Positions 45,923-55,439 of a stretch of 64,000 bases of DNA are shown here, piece by piece. The translations under genes and the position numbers were made by a program. Origin of the DNA: Actinomyces procaprae (lineage in GTDB: Bacteria > Actinomycetota > Actinomycetes > Actinomycetales > Actinomycetaceae). A model generated the notes under the pieces. The model saw nothing but the letters and a program-made list of their open reading frames with translations, ran no database searches and was not told the DNA's origin. The DNA lies in NCBI RefSeq assembly GCF_004798665.1, contig NZ_CP039292.1:62001-126000 (forward strand). The letters are read 5' to 3'. Position 1 is the stretch's first letter; every line of letters starts with the position of its first letter.

Positions 45923-47347
45923 TCAGGCGTCCAGGTGACGAACCAGGTGGGCGGCCATGCCGGTGTAGGTGGCGGGGGTCAGCTCCAGCAGCCGCGCCTC
46001 GACGTCCGCGGGCATGCCCAGGTCCGCGATGAACTCCCGCATGGAGGCGGCCGTGACCTGCTTGCCGCGCGTGAGCTCCTTGAGCCGCTCGTACGGGTCG
46101 GCCATGCCGGTGGCCCCGGCCACCGACGCCGCGCGCATGGCCTGCTGCACCGGCTCGCCCAGGACCTCCCAGGTGGCGTCAAGATCCTCCGCCAGGCGGG
46201 CGTGGTCGACGTCGAGCCCGGCCAGGCCGCGGCGAATGTTGTCGACCGCCAGCAGCGAGTGCCCGAAGGCGACGCCCACATTGCGCTGCGTGGTGGAGTC
46301 CGTCAGGTCGCGCTGCAGGCGGGAGGTGACCAGGGTGGCGGCGAGCGAATCCAGCAGGGCGCAGGAGACCTCGAGGTTCGCCTCCCCGTTCTCGAAGCGG
46401 ATCGGGTTGACCTTGTGCGGCATGGTGGAGGAACCTGTGGACCCCTGCGCGCTCAGACGCTGGCGGAAGTAGCCCAGTGAGATGTAGGTCCAGGCGTCGG
46501 TGGCCAGATTGTGGGCGATCCGGTTGAAGCGGGCGACGTCGGCGTACAGCTCCGCCTGCCAGTCGTGGGACTCGATCTGGGTGGTGAGCGGGTTCCAGGT
46601 CAGGCCCAGGGACTCCACGAAGGCGCGGGCTATCTGCTCCCAGTCGGCGCCCGGCACCGCGACCACGTGCGCGCCGAAGGTGCCGGTGGCGCCGTTGATC
46701 TTGCCCAGGTACTCGGTGGCCTCTACCCGCTTGACCTGTCGGCGCAGCCGGTGCGCCAGCACCGCCAGCTCCTTGCCGAGCGTGGTGGGGGTGGCCGGCT
46801 GGCCGTGGGTGCGGGCGAGCATGGCGGCGTCGGCGTGCTCGCGGGCCATAGTGGCGAGGTCGTCCACGAGCCCGCGGGCCGCGGGCAGCCACACCTGCGC
46901 GACGGCGTCGCGGATGGTCAGCGCGTAGGCGAGGTTGTTGATGTCCTCGCTGGTGCAGAAGATGTGGACGATCTCGTGCACCTCGGGCAGCACCGTGGTG
47001 CCCAGGGCGTCGGGGGCGGCGTCCAGGCGGCGCTTGAGCAGGTACTCCACGGCCTTGACGTCGTGGCGGGTAACCGCCTCGATCTCTGCCAGCTCGGCGA
47101 TCTCAGCGGCACCGAAGGTATCGACGACGCCGCGCAGGTAGGTCTTCTCGGCGTCGGACAGCGTGGGGGCGCCGGGCAGTACGCGGTGGTCGGTGAGGTG
47201 GATGAGCCACTCGACTTCCACACGCAGGCGCGCCCGGTTCAGGGCGGCCTCGGACAGGTAGTTGACCAGTGGCGCGGTGACGGCGCGGTAGCGGCCGTCG
47301 AGGGGACCGAGGGCGATGGCGGGGGAGACGGTGGCGAGGTCGACCAT
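45923..47347 (-). CDS. purB: Adenylosuccinate lyase
   Basis: The 474-aa protein cleaves adenylosuccinate to AMP and fumarate, and SAICAR to AICAR, in purine synthesis. The fumarase/aspartase signature SSTMPHKVNPIRFEN is present, along with TEDINNLAY-like SEDINNLAY, RTHGQPATPTT and KRAR-free N-terminus AIALGPLDGRYRA. The start at 47347 (MVDLATVSPA) is close to the family start. Monocistronic by position. Confidence 0.95.
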   Translation of the reverse strand: MVDLATVSPAIALGPLDGRYRAVTAPLVNYLSEAALNRARLRVEVEWLIHLTDHRVLPGAPTLSDAEKTYLRGVVDTFGAAEIAELAEIEAVTRHDVKAVEYLLKRRLDAAPDALGTTVLPEVHEIVHIFCTSEDINNLAYALTIRDAVAQVWLPAARGLVDDLATMAREHADAAMLARTHGQPATPTTLGKELAVLAHRLRRQVKRVEATEYLGKINGATGTFGAHVVAVPGADWEQIARAFVESLGLTWNPLTTQIESHDWQAELYADVARFNRIAHNLATDAWTYISLGYFRQRLSAQGSTGSSTMPHKVNPIRFENGEANLEVSCALLDSLAATLVTSRLQRDLTDSTTQRNVGVAFGHSLLAVDNIRRGLAGLDVDHARLAEDLDATWEVLGEPVQQAMRAASVAGATGMADPYERLKELTRGKQVTAASMREFIADLGMPADVEARLLELTPATYTGMAAHLVRHLDA

Positions 47348-47391
47348 GACGCCGATTCTGCCAGGCGCGGCCGACGGCGCAGGCCGCCATC

Positions 47392-48082
47392 TCAGAGAAC
47401 GTCGTCAGGTGCCGCACGACCGGAGCAGGACCTGCTTGCGGAGGCGCCGCGTAGGAGGCGTGCAGTAGGTCGCGATGCGGGCATGCCCGTCCGCCCCGAG
47501 CTCGATGTTGGTGCGTGCATTCTGGGACACCCACTCAACGGCCGCAGTGAGCATTTGCGGATTGGCCCGTCGATCCGGAGTCGGTCAGTGGCTCTTGGGC
47601 CGCCTTCATCGCCCACGCCCGCGGCTGTGATCGCCAGTGCAGGGAAGTGCCTCTGCGGGTAGTTCCCGAGGGCGTACAGACCAGCCAACGTGGCTGTGCC
47701 CTCCTCCGTCAGGATGTTCAGGTTGAGCAGAACCTCTGCGTCGGACTGATCCCTCAGCGCGGTAGAGCCCGCACGCGCGTTGCGCACAAAACCCTTGACC
47801 AGGTCCGCATCGAGGTTGTTAATAGACGTGTTCGGGATCGGGATGGTGTCTCCGCGGGGGGCGCTGATGACGTATCAGTAGTTGATGCTCCTCCACCGGG
47901 TTCTCGCTCACGCCCAGGAGGAGCGTGCCTCCACCGGGGAGATTGGCGAAAGCGGACAGGGTTGGGCCGAGTGCGTCACGGGAGTACTCGGAAAAGGTCT
48001 TTGCCTCAAGGTCCAGGCAGTCGCCGCCCTCGAGTTCGAGTCGGGCGAGAGCCTCCAAGAGGTCCTGCTCATCGACAATCAT
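47392..48082 (-). pseudogene. AlbA_2-domain regulator, frameshifted
   Basis: From ATG 48082 (MIVDEQDLLEALARLELEGG) comes the N-terminus of a Schlafen/AlbA_2 ATP-binding protein: CLDLEAKTFSEYSRDALG, SAFANLPGGGTLLLGV. The frame breaks near 47870, and the next parts (GDTIPIPNTSINNLDADLVK; EEGTATLAGLYALGNYPQRH) lie in another frame. The gene dissolves before 47392, lacking the HATPase-like and winged-helix parts seen in the intact relative at 59284-60732. It is probably a decayed accessory regulator. Confidence 0.7.
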
Positions 48083-48172
48083 GTACAAGAGCCCGTGTTG
48101 AGTGTGCAAGAGGGGGAGTGTGACTGTACAAGACTGTACAGGAGTGTCTATGAGGCTGTACAAGAGCGTACA
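48083..48172. repeat. TGTACAAGAGC repeats upstream of the AlbA_2 pseudogene
   Basis: TGTACAAGA occurs at about 48083, 48124 and 48156, and GTACAGGAG-type variants at about 48133 and 48166, some as close inverted pairs. They sit exactly over the promoter region of the pseudogene and look like operator sites. The 48173-48456 stretch shows nothing else. Confidence 0.55.
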
Positions 48173-48456
48173 GGAGGCGTGCGGGTTGTTCGATGCCCGC
48201 TCCTGCGCCGTACGCCGTCGGCCCGGGCGGGTTGTGAACGCAATCGGGCCAGCCGACTAGGGCGTCTCAGCATGGGGCCGTGTCCGAGCAGGTGCGGCGG
48301 CTGACGACCGGTGACCTCCAGCGGTGAGATGCACGCATTGATGCGTGAGACCGCTGGCTTACCCGACGCGTCGGCGTCTGTCGCAAGCTGGGATTCCAAG
48401 TCGCACCGACGTTCGAGGACCCCCGCTGGCCCGGCGCTGCCCGCTACCCTCGCCCC

Positions 48457-49089
48457 ATGAGCAGCGCGCGGCAGACCGAATGGGAGTCCCGCTACGCCGC
48501 CGAGCGTCTGTGGTCCGGACAGCCCAATGACTGGCTGACCCTGGCCGCCGCCTGGGAGCCGGGGCGTAGCCTCGACGTCGGCTGCGGCGAGGGCGCCGAC
48601 GTGCTCTGGCTGGCCGCGCACGGCTGGCGGGCCACCGGCGTCGACTTCGCCCCCACCGCGGTCGCGCGCATGCTCGCCGAGGCCCGGCGCCGCGGCCTGG
48701 CCGAGCGTGTGCACGGCGCCGTCCTCGACCTGAACACCGACCCGCTGCCGGCCGGTCCCTTCGACCTGGTCACCAGCTTCTACGTCCACGGCGGCCCGGA
48801 CCCCGGCGGCCTCGACCTGCCTCGGCTGCTCACGCGCCTGGCCGCGCTCGTCGCCGACGGCGGACGCCTGCTCACCGCCGTGCACTGCACCAACCCGCCC
48901 TGGCACCGCCACCACGCCCTCACCTACCGGCCCGAGCGGCTGGCCGACGCCGTCCTGGCGGCCGCGCCCGGAACCTGGGAGGTGGTTGCGGCCGAGGAGC
49001 GCTGGCGGGATGCCGTCTCACCCGGGGGGTTTCCGGGAAGACGGTCCGACGCCGTCGTCTGCCTGCGCCGCGGCGTGGGGCGGGCCTGA
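48457..49089 (+). CDS. Class I SAM-dependent methyltransferase
   Basis: The 210-aa protein begins QTEWESRYAAERLWSGQPND, followed by the SAM loop SLDVGCGEGADVLWLA and acidic TGVDFAPTA, then VTSFYVHG and a Pro-Pro loop. It resembles the small thiopurine/tellurite-type methyltransferase family (WxxRY..e.lWSg.PN). The substrate cannot be named. It is 28 bp upstream of the next gene on the same strand, so the two may be an operon. Confidence 0.85.
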   Translation: MSSARQTEWESRYAAERLWSGQPNDWLTLAAAWEPGRSLDVGCGEGADVLWLAAHGWRATGVDFAPTAVARMLAEARRRGLAERVHGAVLDLNTDPLPAGPFDLVTSFYVHGGPDPGGLDLPRLLTRLAALVADGGRLLTAVHCTNPPWHRHHALTYRPERLADAVLAAAPGTWEVVAAEERWRDAVSPGGFPGRRSDAVVCLRRGVGRA

Positions 49090-49117
49090 GCGGCCCGACG
49101 GCGGGGAGGATGGTGGC

Positions 49118-49885
49118 ATGAGCGAGCCTGCACGCGGGCCCTCGCCCGAGCCGGGTCCCGCGGACGTGCCCCAGTGGATCAACGACCTGGTGCCGATCGC
49201 CGCCCACGCCCGCGCCCTGCTGCGCGCAGCCACGCCTGCCCTGCTGGCAGCCGTTGCCCTCGTCCTGGTGATCCCGCAGCTGGTGGCGCGCCCGGCACCC
49301 TGGATGGCGGCGGTGTGCATGGTGCTCGGCAACGTCGTCGCGCTGCGACACGGCGGACGGAACGCGTCGACGGACGACGCCACCGACGTCGGCGGCAATA
49401 CCACCGGGTCGCGGGCGGCCGCCGACGCCCGGGCCGAGGTCGGCGCCCGAACACAGTCGACATCCGGGACTTCGGCCGTAATCGCGGCCGGAGAGCTGCG
49501 GCCCGGCGGTCGCACCGGCGCCCTGCTGGTGGTGCTCGATCTACTCCTGACCGCCACGGGTGTGGCCGCGCTGGTCGGCCGGGCCCTGGCCGGGACGGAC
49601 CGGCCGCTGCTGGTGGCCGCTGCGGGAGCCGCCGCGGGCCTGGCCGCTGGCGTCGGCACGGTGGCCGGCCTGGAGCTGAGCGGACGACGCGCCCGCGGCG
49701 CGTTCGTGGTGCTCGGCGCGGTTGCCGTGGCCGTCATCGCCGCGGTGGTGTATGTCTTCAACCGCCTGGACCCCGCCTGGTGGTGGGTGCTGGCACTGGC
49801 GGTCGTCGCGGACGCGGTCGGCCTGCTCGCCCTGCGCGCGGGCGCCCGGAACGACCGTGCACCCACGCGTCCGGGCGTGCCCTAG
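49118..49885 (+). CDS. Multi-pass membrane protein of unknown function
   Basis: The 255-aa protein (ATG 49118, GGGGAGGA upstream) has about six hydrophobic segments separated by a polar Ala/Asp/Thr-rich loop around residues 85-125. No family motif is evident. It follows the methyltransferase by 28 bp. The next 210 bp (49886-50096) contain no gene. Confidence 0.65.
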   Translation: MSEPARGPSPEPGPADVPQWINDLVPIAAHARALLRAATPALLAAVALVLVIPQLVARPAPWMAAVCMVLGNVVALRHGGRNASTDDATDVGGNTTGSRAAADARAEVGARTQSTSGTSAVIAAGELRPGGRTGALLVVLDLLLTATGVAALVGRALAGTDRPLLVAAAGAAAGLAAGVGTVAGLELSGRRARGAFVVLGAVAVAVIAAVVYVFNRLDPAWWWVLALAVVADAVGLLALRAGARNDRAPTRPGVP

Positions 49886-50096
49886 GAGCCGCGCGTACCA
49901 CTGGTGCCTCGACGCCGTCGTCGACTGCATGCCTGGCGGCAAGAACTGACGCACGCGTCCGGGGCGGCGATCCGCCGGCCCCGGTGCCCGCTCCGAGGCG
50001 GCTGCCGTTATCCACAGGGGCGGTTCGTGCACCCCTGCGCCAACCGCATTCACAGCCGTCCTGCAGGCTCGGGAGCCGGCCGCCTACCGTCGAGGC

Positions 50097-50315
50097 ATGT
50101 CCTCCTTCATTCTCTCAATCGCCGCGGACAAGACAGCCATCGGCAGCGCCTTGGTTCCCGCCACCGTTCCTACCGACTGGACAGGGTCCGCCGCCTCGTC
50201 CTGCCAGACCACCCTCGATGAAGTAGTCACCCTCGTCGGCGGGCTCGATGCCCTCATGACCGACGCACAGAACGCCGTAACCGCCCTGGAAGCCGCACAG
50301 AGCGAGGAGGGGTAG
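50097..50315 (+). CDS. Small helical protein, possible WXG100-like partner
   Basis: The 72-aa protein is mostly helical (Ala, Asp, Leu, Thr) with DWTGSAASSCQTTLDE in the middle, resembling the W-x-G turn between two helices of WXG100/ESX proteins. It lacks a signal peptide. It lies 2 bp upstream of the large hydrolase gene, as small secretion partners or chaperones often do. Assignment is tentative. Confidence 0.55.
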   Translation: MSSFILSIAADKTAIGSALVPATVPTDWTGSAASSCQTTLDEVVTLVGGLDALMTDAQNAVTALEAAQSEEG

Positions 50316-50317
50316 CA

Positions 50318-52390
50318 ATGACCGCCGCCACATCGAATGCTCCGTCCTCCCAGGACGGATACGCCCTGAAGTACTTGAACCTACGCACCCCTCTGGCCAG
50401 CTACGCCGACCCGAGCAGTGTCCCCATCGGCTCCACCCCGTTCGGGCAGCCGCCCGGCGGCGGCTCGACTCTCTTCGGCGCCCCCGCGCCGGGCGGGGAC
50501 CAGGACGACATGGTGTGCACCCGCGGCGACTGGGCGCCCGGCGTTCAGCCTTCCACGGGCTCGGGCCCCTACACCACGGATGCTGCCCTGCCCTACCCCC
50601 TGACCTGGCCCGGCATGCCCGCAGGAACCGGTGTCACCGTCAGCGGCGGAACCTACGGGGTGAACACCAACGATCTCACCCGCTTCGCCGCCACCCTCGA
50701 CACCGCCGCCGACTGGCTGGAGGACGCCCGCGACCTGGCACTGACCTGCCTGACGGACCTGCGCTGCGGCGGCTTGGGCATCGACATGGTCTCCCAATGG
50801 AATATCGGCGCCGACGGCTCATTGCGCATCGGCTTCGACACGACACATGACGCCATGACCTCCGGCGGGGGCCGATGCGTCTCCTGGTTGGCGGACACCT
50901 CCGACACCGCCGCCGAGCGCGCCACCGCCATCGCCGCCCTGGAGGCGCTCACCAGCGGGAGCGGCTCCCTCGACGACGCCGCCGACAGCCTGCGCACGCT
51001 CGCCACCGCGGTCACCCTCTGCACCACCACCTACACCGACGCCGAGTCGGAGTCCGACGGAGCCTGGCTCCGCATTCTGCAGGTCGCCCGCGTGGGAGCG
51101 ATGCTGGGGATGGGAGGCGCCGGGGCGATGACGCTGCTCACGGGAATCGTGGCGATGCTGAGCGTGGACGGCGCCGCTCTGCCCGACGGCATGGACGACG
51201 TCCTTCAGAACCTCGAAATGCTCCTGGGCGATCAAATACTCGACGACTGGGCCCACACCGACATAATGATCGTCCTGGGGCTGGCCGTATGGGCGATGCA
51301 GGCCAACAGCGGACTGGAATCCACAACCATCGAGACCTACCTCGGGCAGGTCGCCGAGGAACTGGACCCCGCCGTCTCCGAGGTGCTCCCCGCTCAGGTG
51401 CAGGTCGGCAGCCGCATGGTGGACACCGATTCGCTGACTCCCATGCAGCGGGTCGCCTACTACCTGGCCATCTGTGCCGAGCAGTCGGGGGCGTCCCGGT
51501 ACGGGGAGCCCACCGGCGTGACCGTGACCCCGCACGGCGGGCAGCCGGTCACGGTTCCAACCGGAGTGCGCGACCCCTTCGGGCTCGGGACTGCCGTTCC
51601 CGCCGTCGCCGCAGCGCTTCCGCCCTCGGGCACGGCCGGCCCGCAGCCGGGGACAGCCGCAGAAGTCATCCGCTACTCCAGTGACATGAAGGGCCGTGAC
51701 GATGACGCCTCCTCCGGCGTGGTCTCCATCCTGCGCACCGACCACGCCGACGGGACCACCTCCTGGCTCGTCGTCGTGCCCGGCACCACCGACTGGGGCA
51801 GCGGAAACACCAACCCGCAGGACCTGCTGACCAACCTGCAGGCGGTCTCCGGGCGGCCGACAGACATGGAGACCGCCGTCGTCACCGCCATGCGTGAGGC
51901 CGGCATCGCACCCGGGGACAAGGTCGGCCTGTACGGGCATTCCCAAGGGGCGATAACCGCCTCCAACATCGCCGCCGACCCGGCAGTCAACGAGCAGTTC
52001 AACATCACCAACCTGCTCACCGCCGGCGGCCCGACCGCGGGCGCGGACCTGCCCGAAAACGTCAACGCCCTCCACCTGGAGAACACCGGCGACGCCGTGC
52101 CCGCGCTCGATGCGGCGCCCACTCCGCGCACCCCCACCCGCACCGTGGTCACCATCGATACCCACTCCGCCAACGTGGACGGGTACCCGCATGGGCCACA
52201 GGTCTATGCCGATGCCGTCGACGGCATATGCGGGAACCCGCAGATAGACCAGTGGACCGAGGAGCTCGGAGGCATCACCGGGGCCGGGGAGGACGGGGCG
52301 GAAACCACCGAGATCATCTTCGACATCACCCGCGACAGCCCCGACACCGTCTGGGAGCAGGCGGGACGTGACTTCGGCAAGCAGGGGTGA
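50318..52390 (+). CDS. Large alpha/beta-hydrolase-like protein with helical N-terminal half
   Basis: The 690-aa protein has a Pro/Gly-rich start and a helical region from about 110 to 250 (FAATLDTAADWLEDARDLAL). Two hydrophobic stretches follow (about 255-280 and 310-330). The C-terminal alpha/beta hydrolase region has LVVVPGTTDWG, the nucleophile elbow LYGHSQGAITA and NVDGYPHGPQVY near the end as candidate His region. A lipase/esterase fold is likely; the substrate is unknown. There is no cleavable signal, so export, if any, may need a specialised system. It is co-transcribed with the small protein upstream. Confidence 0.65.
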   Translation: MTAATSNAPSSQDGYALKYLNLRTPLASYADPSSVPIGSTPFGQPPGGGSTLFGAPAPGGDQDDMVCTRGDWAPGVQPSTGSGPYTTDAALPYPLTWPGMPAGTGVTVSGGTYGVNTNDLTRFAATLDTAADWLEDARDLALTCLTDLRCGGLGIDMVSQWNIGADGSLRIGFDTTHDAMTSGGGRCVSWLADTSDTAAERATAIAALEALTSGSGSLDDAADSLRTLATAVTLCTTTYTDAESESDGAWLRILQVARVGAMLGMGGAGAMTLLTGIVAMLSVDGAALPDGMDDVLQNLEMLLGDQILDDWAHTDIMIVLGLAVWAMQANSGLESTTIETYLGQVAEELDPAVSEVLPAQVQVGSRMVDTDSLTPMQRVAYYLAICAEQSGASRYGEPTGVTVTPHGGQPVTVPTGVRDPFGLGTAVPAVAAALPPSGTAGPQPGTAAEVIRYSSDMKGRDDDASSGVVSILRTDHADGTTSWLVVVPGTTDWGSGNTNPQDLLTNLQAVSGRPTDMETAVVTAMREAGIAPGDKVGLYGHSQGAITASNIAADPAVNEQFNITNLLTAGGPTAGADLPENVNALHLENTGDAVPALDAAPTPRTPTRTVVTIDTHSANVDGYPHGPQVYADAVDGICGNPQIDQWTEELGGITGAGEDGAETTEIIFDITRDSPDTVWEQAGRDFGKQG

Positions 52391-52487
52391 CAGGGGCGGT
52401 GCGGTGGGGGTGGGCACGGGCAAGGCGCGGGCGGGGCCTTAGCGGTGGTCGCCTCAGCGCATGCCCGTGTTCGCCTCAGCGCTCGCT

Positions 52488-52895
52488 TCAGCGATCGCTC
52501 GGCCCCAGAATGCCGACGATGATCGCCGAGGCGACCGAAACGATCAGAGAACCCACGATCGCGGTGCCGAAGGAACCCACATGCAGCCCCAGCGAAACCT
52601 CCGTGCCCGCGGTCACCCCCGCCAGCAGATCCGTGATCCGGCTGGTCAGCATGAGCATCGCCCCGTTTACCACCAGGGCGAACAGCCCGAAGGTCATCAC
52701 ATACAGCGGGAAGGCCAGCACATGTGCCACGGGCTTGACCAACGAGTTGACCAGGGCCAGCACCAGGCCGACCACAAGCAGGTTGGCCACGGTCAGCGCC
52801 AGGCTCGGCGCACCCGGCACGGCCATGCCGTCCAGCAGCGCCACCGCCAGCCACAGGCCGGCCGCGTTTCCGAGCGTGCGAACAATCAGGTCCAT
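52488..52895 (-). CDS. Phage-holin-family (Phage_holin_4_2-like) membrane protein
   Basis: With ATG at 52895 (GGGAGGA upstream) the protein is 135 aa with four hydrophobic segments. NSLVKPVAHVLAFPLYVMTFGLF is the family hallmark region (split N-SLVKPVAHVL / AFPLYVMTFG), typical of the YvlD/holin-4 membrane proteins common in actinobacteria. Despite the name it is not evidence of a prophage. The longer frame open upstream is antisense to the aminotransferase gene and was rejected. Confidence 0.85.
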   Translation of the reverse strand: MDLIVRTLGNAAGLWLAVALLDGMAVPGAPSLALTVANLLVVGLVLALVNSLVKPVAHVLAFPLYVMTFGLFALVVNGAMLMLTSRITDLLAGVTAGTEVSLGLHVGSFGTAIVGSLIVSVASAIIVGILGPSDR

Positions 52896-52976
52896 GCCCC
52901 CATCCTCCCAGACCCGGGCGACAGCGGAAACGGGATGCGGATCACTAAGGCCCGCGACGCGTGCCAGGATGAGGGC

Positions 52977-54047
52977 ATGACCGACGTGCACATCCGCCCC
53001 GCCGTCCAGACCCTGCCCGCCTATGTGCCCGGAGCCCGCTCCACCGGGGAGGACATCGCCAAGCTCTCCAGCAACGAGCTGCCCTACCCCCCGCAGGAGA
53101 GCGTGCTCGCCGCCCTGACCGGCGCCGCGGCCGACGTCAACCGCTACCCGGAGATGACCGGTGACGCGCTCGTGGAGGCAATCGCACGCAGGCACGGGGT
53201 CGCGCCGGAGCAGGTGGTGGTGGGCAACGGGTCGGTCGCCCTGATCCAGCACGTACTGGACACCGTCTGCGACGAGGGCGACGACGTGGTCCTGCCATGG
53301 CGCTCCTTCGAGGCCTACCCGATCTGCATCGCCGTGGCCGGCGCGCGTGCCGTCAAGGTGCCGCTGACCGCCGCCGGCCGCCACGACGTGCCCGCCATGA
53401 TCGCCGCCATCACCCCCCGCACGCGCGCCCTGCTTGCCTGCACCCCCAACAACCCCACCGGACCGGCCCTCACCGCCGATGAGCTCGCCGCGCTGGTGGA
53501 GGGCGTCCCGGAGCGGGTGCTGGTGATCGTGGACGAGGCCTACCTCGACTTCGTCGCCGACCCCGCGGTCGGGGACGCGCTCAGGCTGCTGGAGAAGTAC
53601 CCGAACCTGCTGGTCAGCCGCACCTTCTCCAAGGCCCACGCCCTGGCCGGCATGCGCGTGGGCTACCTGGTGGGCGAGCCCGGCATCATCTCCGCCATCC
53701 GCTCCGTGGCGACACCCTTCGGCGTCAACCTGCCGGCACAGGCAGCAGCCGTCGCCGCCCTCTCGCCCGAGGCGCTGGCCGAGACCGCCCGACGCGCCGC
53801 CGTCGTCGCCGCCGAGCGGGACCGGGTGCTGGCCGCGCTGCGGGAGCAGGGCTGGCAGGTGCCCGATGCGCAAGGGAACTTCTTCTGGCTGGCAGTCGGG
53901 GAGGAGACGAGCGCGCTGGCCGAGCACCTGCGGGCGGCCGGAATCCTGGCGCGACCCTTCTCCGGCGAGGGCGTGCGCGTATCCATCGGCACACCGGCCG
54001 AGAACGACCGCGTGCTCACGGCCGCGTCCGCCTGGCTCGCGCGCTGA
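52977..54047 (+). CDS. pat: Aromatic/histidinol-phosphate aminotransferase
   Basis: The 356-aa PLP enzyme shows KLSSNELPYPP, NRYPEMTG, VVGNGSVALIQHV and WRSFEAYP, then CTPNNPTGP, VDEAYLDF and the Schiff-base Lys in SRTFSKAHALAGMRVGY; Arg in RPFSGEGVRVSIG binds the substrate carboxylate. WRSFEAYP and the N-terminal LPAYVPG match the actinobacterial Pat branch of the HisC family, so aromatic amino acids are probable substrates, but HisC activity is possible. Start is ATG 52977. Confidence 0.9.
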   Translation: MTDVHIRPAVQTLPAYVPGARSTGEDIAKLSSNELPYPPQESVLAALTGAAADVNRYPEMTGDALVEAIARRHGVAPEQVVVGNGSVALIQHVLDTVCDEGDDVVLPWRSFEAYPICIAVAGARAVKVPLTAAGRHDVPAMIAAITPRTRALLACTPNNPTGPALTADELAALVEGVPERVLVIVDEAYLDFVADPAVGDALRLLEKYPNLLVSRTFSKAHALAGMRVGYLVGEPGIISAIRSVATPFGVNLPAQAAAVAALSPEALAETARRAAVVAAERDRVLAALREQGWQVPDAQGNFFWLAVGEETSALAEHLRAAGILARPFSGEGVRVSIGTPAENDRVLTAASAWLAR

Positions 54048-54169
54048 GCCCCACGTCCCCGGCAACGGACGCCGACGGTCGGCGCAAGGCGAAGCGATCA
54101 GTCGGTGCGCCGTCGTCTGCCCGCCGACGGCTCAGCGGCTCTCCGGCGCGCACGCGCCCCGGACGCTTC

Positions 54170-55291
54170 TCAGGCGGCGGCGATGGTCAGCACGAACAAC
54201 AGGCAGAAAACGATCTCGGTGATGCCCATGACCCGGGGGCGCAGCGGGGCCCTGCGGACGCGCACCAGATGCCACTGCCACAGTGGGATGGCCAGGGAGC
54301 GCACCGCCAGCACCACCCACAGGGCGGCGTGCACGACGGGCAGCCAGCCGCCGCGGGCGAGGTACACGGTGACCGCGGCGACCAGCACGTGCCAGGCGAC
54401 CGTGCCCGCCAGCAGCGGTCGGTTGAAGCGCTCGCGGATCATCGACTTGATGTAGGGAACCGTGCCGCAGAAGTAGGCGGCGGTCAGCGCCGTCACCAGC
54501 CACATCCACGCCCAGCCGGTGAGTTCTCCATTGGGCGAGGCGCCGGGCAGGCTCGTGGCCTCGGCCCCCAGGCCCAGGAAGCCGCCGCGACCGCCGACGC
54601 CTAGTGAGTAGGTGACTGCCGCTATGAGCGACGTGGCGGTTGTAGTCGCCAGTCCCGACACAAGTGAGCGTTCCTGGCCGCGCCAGGACTCCCACAGGGC
54701 GATTGCGAACAGCGGGGCCAGCGGCACCGCCCACTGCAGCAGGTAAGGGGCGACTGCCAGCGTCAACACGCCGAGCAGTGCTGTCCACGTGGTGTAGACC
54801 GCCAGCGGCGGCAGTGCCAGCGCCCGGCGGCGTGGGGAGCGTGCGCGCGCCCACTGCGACCAGGCCCAGTAGGTCAGGTATGCACAGATCCATGCGGGGA
54901 TGAACAGCAGGTTCACCCAGCTGAACCCGCCCACGATCCAGCCCATGATCGGCGGCAGTGCCAGCATGTAGTGCGCGCCGTGCTGGTTGGGCAGCCAGGC
55001 CCGGCGCCCACGCTGACCGCCCGGACGTGCCGGGGACGAACCAGGCCGCGGAGAGGCCGACCTGGCGCCGGCCCCCGCAGAGGACGGGCGCACGGGCTCC
55101 CCGGTCGCCAGGAGGAGATCATCCTCGGGTCCGGGGCGTGACTGCTGGTGCGGGATGGAGCGGCGCGGGCCGCGGGCGGTGGAACCCGCCGAGGTCGAGC
55201 CGGCTGCGGCGGGGTCAGTGTTCGCGTCTGACAGCCCGGAGACGTACTCGATGTGGCGGTCGGATGGGTCCGAGGGGCGCTGCTGTGTCAC
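54170..55291 (-). CDS. YwiC-like membrane protein
   Basis: From GTG 55291 the protein is 373 aa: about 120 disordered residues (Pro/Ser/Arg-rich), then WLPNQHGAHYMLALPPIMGW, the hallmark of YwiC-like proteins, and about eight hydrophobic segments. WSQWARARSPRR and IRERFNRP are further family-like stretches. Function is unknown. The start is uncertain because the N-terminal part is low-complexity; 54951 or so would begin at the conserved domain. The inverted-repeat element copy 3 lies just upstream. Confidence 0.75.
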   Translation of the reverse strand: MTQQRPSDPSDRHIEYVSGLSDANTDPAAAGSTSAGSTARGPRRSIPHQQSRPGPEDDLLLATGEPVRPSSAGAGARSASPRPGSSPARPGGQRGRRAWLPNQHGAHYMLALPPIMGWIVGGFSWVNLLFIPAWICAYLTYWAWSQWARARSPRRRALALPPLAVYTTWTALLGVLTLAVAPYLLQWAVPLAPLFAIALWESWRGQERSLVSGLATTTATSLIAAVTYSLGVGGRGGFLGLGAEATSLPGASPNGELTGWAWMWLVTALTAAYFCGTVPYIKSMIRERFNRPLLAGTVAWHVLVAAVTVYLARGGWLPVVHAALWVVLAVRSLAIPLWQWHLVRVRRAPLRPRVMGITEIVFCLLFVLTIAAA

Positions 55292-55317
55292 GCAGGTCAG
55301 CCTAATTGGGGCGGATC

Positions 55318-55439
55318 TGTCATGGAATGCACCACTTTCGGATGTCCCCCGGCTTCGTCGCTGCACCGATCCGCATGATGATGCGCCTGGTCTTCCGACT
55401 CGCGGCTAGGGCGGCCAGAATGTGGTGCATCCAGTGACA
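55318..55439. repeat. Intergenic inverted-repeat element, copy 3
   Basis: The 122-bp copy has ends TGTCATGGAATGCACCACTT and, at the right, TGTGGTGCATCCAGTGACA, with ATCCGCATGATG in the middle. It lies between divergent genes 54170-55291 and 55569-56438, 27 bp upstream of the YwiC-like start. Confidence 0.85.

Noticed and set aside
52488..52895. Prophage holin
   Set aside because: The family name is historical; there are no other phage genes in the neighbourhood.
54132..54893. Arg/Gly-rich frame within the YwiC-like gene
   Set aside because: Out-of-frame shadow of the membrane protein, no start signal or motif.
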